Shown here piece after piece: positions 60,921-64,000 of a DNA stretch of 64,000 bases. The notes beneath the pieces were generated by a model. It made no database searches and was not told the origin of the DNA. It saw only the letters and a list, made by a program, of their open reading frames with translations. Both the position numbers and the translations under genes were made by a program. Position 1 is the first letter of the stretch. Every line of letters starts with the position of its first letter. The DNA is from an uncultured Acetatifactor sp. (GTDB taxonomy: Bacteria > Bacillota > Clostridia > Lachnospirales > Lachnospiraceae), in assembly GCA_910577665.1 (NCBI GenBank), contig CAJTOJ010000004.1, positions 1-64,000 of the forward strand, written 5' to 3'.

Positions 60921-63656
60921 ATGAAGAAAATTGTCATGTACAAAGGGGATGAATACAGGGCCAAGACGGAAGAGAAATTTGTGGAGGGCTTGTTTTTTTC
61001 AGATGTGTATAAGAGAGCCAACTCTATCTGCTGTGAGATTATACAGGAAACGGAGAAATACCTGGATGGAAATAAGGAGGCCGGATATCAGACAAAGTAC
61101 CATGGAATGGGCAACAACATGATCGCATTCTGTGCAGAGCGGGGGCAGGGCAAGACAACGGCCATGCAGTCTTATGCGGCGTATCTCCAGGACAGGGATC
61201 CACAGAAAAAGTTTTTTGGGGAGGAAGGCATAGACAAAGAGAAATATGATTTTGTAGTACTGGATCCCATAGATCCGTCCTCCCTGGATCACGGGGAGTC
61301 CATTGTGCGGGTACTGATTTCCCGATTGTTTTACCTGCTTTCTGAGCAGATGAATCAGCATACGGATTCCAGGGATGAGAAGGAATTCCGGAGAGAGCGG
61401 GAAGAGATCCTTGCACTGTTTCAGAGATGCTATGAGAACATTGATTATCTACAGAAGGAAAAAAATGTGGAGGAAGACGATCTGGAGGTTCTGGCACAAT
61501 TGGGAAACAGCGCACAGCTCAAGAAGAACCTGTGCGGTCTGGTAGACCGGTTCTTACATATCTATTGCCAGGGAGGACGCAGGGAGAGGGACGGCTTTAG
61601 GAGGCAATACCTGGTGGTCCAGATTGACGATGCGGATTTGTCCATGGGGGATGTGTTTGAGGTGTGTGAAAATATTAGGAATTATTTCACGATTCCCAAT
61701 ATGATCGTGATGATGGCGGCCAACTATACGCAGCTTAAGGCAGCGATCCATGAGAGGTATCTGAACAGATATGGGAAACTGGTGTCCTTGCCAGAGACAG
61801 GCAGGTTTGCAGGGGAATGTCACCATATGGCATATCGGTACCTGGAAAAAATGCTGCCTGCAGGACACCGGATAGACCTGCCGGAAGTAGATGCCATGTT
61901 CAGTGAGGGCAGCCAGGCCGTCAGACTGGAGTATTATCAGGATGAAGAGACGGAGATCTTCCAGAAGGAAGCGACAAGATGCATGGATATGCAGGAGCAG
62001 CTTCTGAAGCTCCTTTACTTGCGGACAGGAATGGTATTGTTGAAAAGGCCAGGGGAACTGCATCCTTTTCTGCCCCACACCATGCGGGAACTGACACATT
62101 TTGTAAAATTGCTGGGTGATATGGATACGGTGTGCCAGCAAAGGATATTTCCCATGATAAAGCAGACGGGAAATGAGAGGGAGATAGAAAAATGGAAGGC
62201 GAATCTGCTCTTATTGAAGGAGTACTTTTTGAACTATTGGTGCGGTACGCATCTGGGATATGGGCAGCAGAATCTGGTGAGAGAGCTTGACCAGGCAAAG
62301 AGGAACATGACAAATGCTTTCCGGAGCATAAATGAGTATCTGAAAAACAGTGGGAAAAAGCGTTCCCTAAGAGATGACACATTTCGGAATGTCTTGACAG
62401 TCATAGAGGAGAGGATGCGGGATGAGCCGGCGCTTCGGGAGGCCATGCAATTCTATTATAGTATACTGCTGAACGAATGGTTTGTCTGGGCTATGGAAGA
62501 GCCGGACCAGTTTAAGAAGATTTCTGCCTTTATCGAAGAACCAGTGGCATTTGAACCAGGGTTTAAGAATGGAGAGCATCGTTATGCGGGCCAGTACGAT
62601 GTGATAGAGTTTACCGTTCCGTTGGAGACCCTGAAAGCTGCCCTGGAGAAGCAGAATGTACCGGAAGGACAGATTATAGAATGGCTGAAGACATTCTGTG
62701 TGGCTGTGGGAGAAGAAGACCTGGAACTGGCAGAGGTGGTGGAAGGGAAGCTGGTGTGGAATGAAGAAGTGGAAGAGTTACAGTTCCATATGTTCAAGCC
62801 AGTTATGACAATGCTCTACAGTGGAGCCTGGCATGGCGAGGACAGTACAGGGGCAGAGAACCAGGACTCCATGGGGGATGATGAACAGGAAACCCGGAAA
62901 AGAGAAATCGATTCAGATGATAGTATGGCCTATGTGATCAGTGTGAAGAATATGGTGGCGAATCTGGAGGTTCAGCAATATGTACGGGCGGGGGTACAGC
63001 AGCTGATCCGGCGCTTTGAAAGGAGAAAGACCATTTCCCAGTGGAAGGCCATCTACGATGAGATTTATGGAATGCTGGATTCCTGGGTGGAAAATGAGGC
63101 CGGATATCTGGGGGAGCAGAGTGTGATCCGGGAGAAGTGCTCAGAGTACCTGGGAAAGGAAACAGGGCAGCTTGTATTCCTGTGCAATGACCATAATAGG
63201 AAGCAGTATAAGGAGGATTATCGGGAATATCTGTTAGACAGGGTTACGGATATCATCGTGGAAATAGAGAAAATAGAGGAAATAGCCACAAAGTCTTCCG
63301 AGAAGGAGACGCAGGTAGTGTTAAAACGTGTTGTTACCGCCAAACGCCAGGTGGTCTTTTCCGGGATTGTGATAGGAGAGCAGGAAGTGTTGAAAGGGCT
63401 TGACAAGACCCTGGACAGCATGATGGATGTGGAACAGGAGATCAACAAGGAACTGGACAGGCTGTCGAAGGAAACCAAGGAAAACGAAGTTGACTGGGAC
63501 AATATCTTAAAAATGGTTCTTATAGATGAGGAAGATGATGAGGGTAACGAGGAGAATGAGGAATCCTCGAAAAAGGATGATAGTGAAATCAGACGGAAAG
63601 TGGTTGCATTTAAAGACAAGATGCAGGCCTACAAGGAGCAGATAGAAAAAATGTAA
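60921..63656 (+). CDS. large P-loop ATPase of an unassigned module
   Basis: 911 residues. The N-terminal about 330 residues are an AAA+/STAND-type NTPase: Walker A AERGQGKTT (Lys78), Walker B YLVVQIDDADLS (D236, D237) and a sensor-1-like MIVMMAANY (Asn268). The remaining 580 residues are mainly helical, with Glu/Lys-rich, coiled-coil-like parts towards residues 770-910 and an acidic stretch (EEDDEGNEENEE). No nuclease or membrane motif recognised. ATG follows AAGGAGG. It could be the sensor or motor of a defence or conflict system; this is inference from context only. Confidence 0.65.
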   Translation: MKKIVMYKGDEYRAKTEEKFVEGLFFSDVYKRANSICCEIIQETEKYLDGNKEAGYQTKYHGMGNNMIAFCAERGQGKTTAMQSYAAYLQDRDPQKKFFGEEGIDKEKYDFVVLDPIDPSSLDHGESIVRVLISRLFYLLSEQMNQHTDSRDEKEFRREREEILALFQRCYENIDYLQKEKNVEEDDLEVLAQLGNSAQLKKNLCGLVDRFLHIYCQGGRRERDGFRRQYLVVQIDDADLSMGDVFEVCENIRNYFTIPNMIVMMAANYTQLKAAIHERYLNRYGKLVSLPETGRFAGECHHMAYRYLEKMLPAGHRIDLPEVDAMFSEGSQAVRLEYYQDEETEIFQKEATRCMDMQEQLLKLLYLRTGMVLLKRPGELHPFLPHTMRELTHFVKLLGDMDTVCQQRIFPMIKQTGNEREIEKWKANLLLLKEYFLNYWCGTHLGYGQQNLVRELDQAKRNMTNAFRSINEYLKNSGKKRSLRDDTFRNVLTVIEERMRDEPALREAMQFYYSILLNEWFVWAMEEPDQFKKISAFIEEPVAFEPGFKNGEHRYAGQYDVIEFTVPLETLKAALEKQNVPEGQIIEWLKTFCVAVGEEDLELAEVVEGKLVWNEEVEELQFHMFKPVMTMLYSGAWHGEDSTGAENQDSMGDDEQETRKREIDSDDSMAYVISVKNMVANLEVQQYVRAGVQQLIRRFERRKTISQWKAIYDEIYGMLDSWVENEAGYLGEQSVIREKCSEYLGKETGQLVFLCNDHNRKQYKEDYREYLLDRVTDIIVEIEKIEEIATKSSEKETQVVLKRVVTAKRQVVFSGIVIGEQEVLKGLDKTLDSMMDVEQEINKELDRLSKETKENEVDWDNILKMVLIDEEDDEGNEENEESSKKDDSEIRRKVVAFKDKMQAYKEQIEKM

Positions 63657-63697
63657 ACGGTTTCCACATATCCCATAGGAAAAGGAGGAACCAGCAC

Positions 63698-64000
63698 ATG
63701 CACCAGGAGAGGGAGAACCTGGATATCCTGTTCCGCAGGACCGCGCCGGAGACAGTCCTGGACAATATCAGGAAATATGGGACATTTTCAGCCGGGTGCC
63801 CGCTACAGGCAGACGCCATGTCCTATTCCTATCAGACATATGAGCATTACTTATCCCTGAACATGCTGGAGTATTCCCCGGATGAGACACAGCTACGGTT
63901 CGCACTGCTCAGGCAGACGCTGGAGAAGGAACCGGAGGGGATGCTTTTTGCTGCATTATGTACATATGCGGATAAAGTACTGAAAATGCAGGGGGGAATC
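63698..64000 (+). CDS. third module gene, partial at window end
   Basis: ATG 63698 lies about ten bases after AAAGGAGG and opens a frame of 101 codons that runs off the window. It begins MHQERENLDILFRRTAPETV and continues with helical, charged sequence without recognised domain. It starts 42 bases after the ATPase stop, so the two are surely co-transcribed. Confidence 0.7.
   Translation, partial: MHQERENLDILFRRTAPETVLDNIRKYGTFSAGCPLQADAMSYSYQTYEHYLSLNMLEYSPDETQLRFALLRQTLEKEPEGMLFAALCTYADKVLKMQGGI

Overview
The window reads as chromosome of a spore-forming, low-GC-phylum but roughly 50% GC anaerobe of the Lachnospiraceae type (Blautia/Ruminococcus/Clostridium relatives). The evidence is the paired glgC-glgD, spoVT and spoVG, a DnaD plus DnaI-like loader instead of a proteobacterial DnaC system, the GlpA-like/GlpB-like/DUF1667 triad, a clostridial-type MutY cluster and strong GGAGG ribosome sites. 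Species cannot be fixed from sequence reading alone. No rRNA, tRNA, CRISPR array, prophage or intact insertion sequence was seen.

Layout. 0-6.5 kb: purine tandem repeats, pth, mfd, a 37-residue small protein, a PfkB sugar kinase and spoVT with a sigma-G-like promoter. 6.6-16.1 kb: pncB (minus), an NAD-dependent epimerase, a DUF1653 protein, a cytosolic 5'-nucleotidase, an in-frame SfsA-MutY fusion overlapping a glycosyltransferase, then PAP2 phosphatase and lipid kinase genes on the minus strand. 16.2-27.5 kb: ileS (long type) with a structured leader, glgP, an aconitase-family hydratase, SseB-like protein and an EF-hand-like repeat protein. 28-33 kb: MBL-fold hydrolase, TldD/PmbA protease pair with an SGNH hydrolase, divergent LspA. 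33-35.4 kb: carbamate kinase and an Rpn-type nuclease. 35.8-39.2 kb: GlpA-like/GlpB-like/DUF1667 redox operon. 39.2-44.5 kb, minus strand: murC, then a DnaA-box cluster, dnaD, dnaI-like loader, prs. 44.8-52.7 kb: glgC-glgD, spoVG, a trans-sulfuration enzyme, dapF-murE and a DHH phosphoesterase. 52.8-58.5 kb: dus, two MATE exporters around a 1-kb junk-like spacer, truA. 58.8-64 kb: three genes that I cannot place in a named system: a phosphoribosyltransferase-like protein, a large P-loop ATPase and a third gene cut by the window end.

How parts work together. GlgC/GlgD make ADP-glucose and GlgP degrades the glycogen built from it. DapF supplies meso-diaminopimelate to MurE, whose gene it overlaps; MurC acts two steps earlier. 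DnaD and the AAA+ loader bring the replicative helicase to DNA, and their promoter carries abutting DnaA boxes, suggesting control by the initiator. Pth, TruA, Dus and IleS serve translation; Mfd and MutY serve repair.

The clearest unexplained structure is a family of six short (about 111-193 bp) non-coding mobile elements at 16.2, 27.9, 32.6, 35.5, 55.3 and 55.9 kb. They share terminal inverted repeats beginning GTTACTGTTCA, a conserved core and variable internal hairpins. Four copies are flanked by perfect 8-bp target duplications that I could read directly. Many other intergenic regions carry chains of short perfect hairpins with unrelated stems. The second is the uncharacterised three-gene module at the right end.
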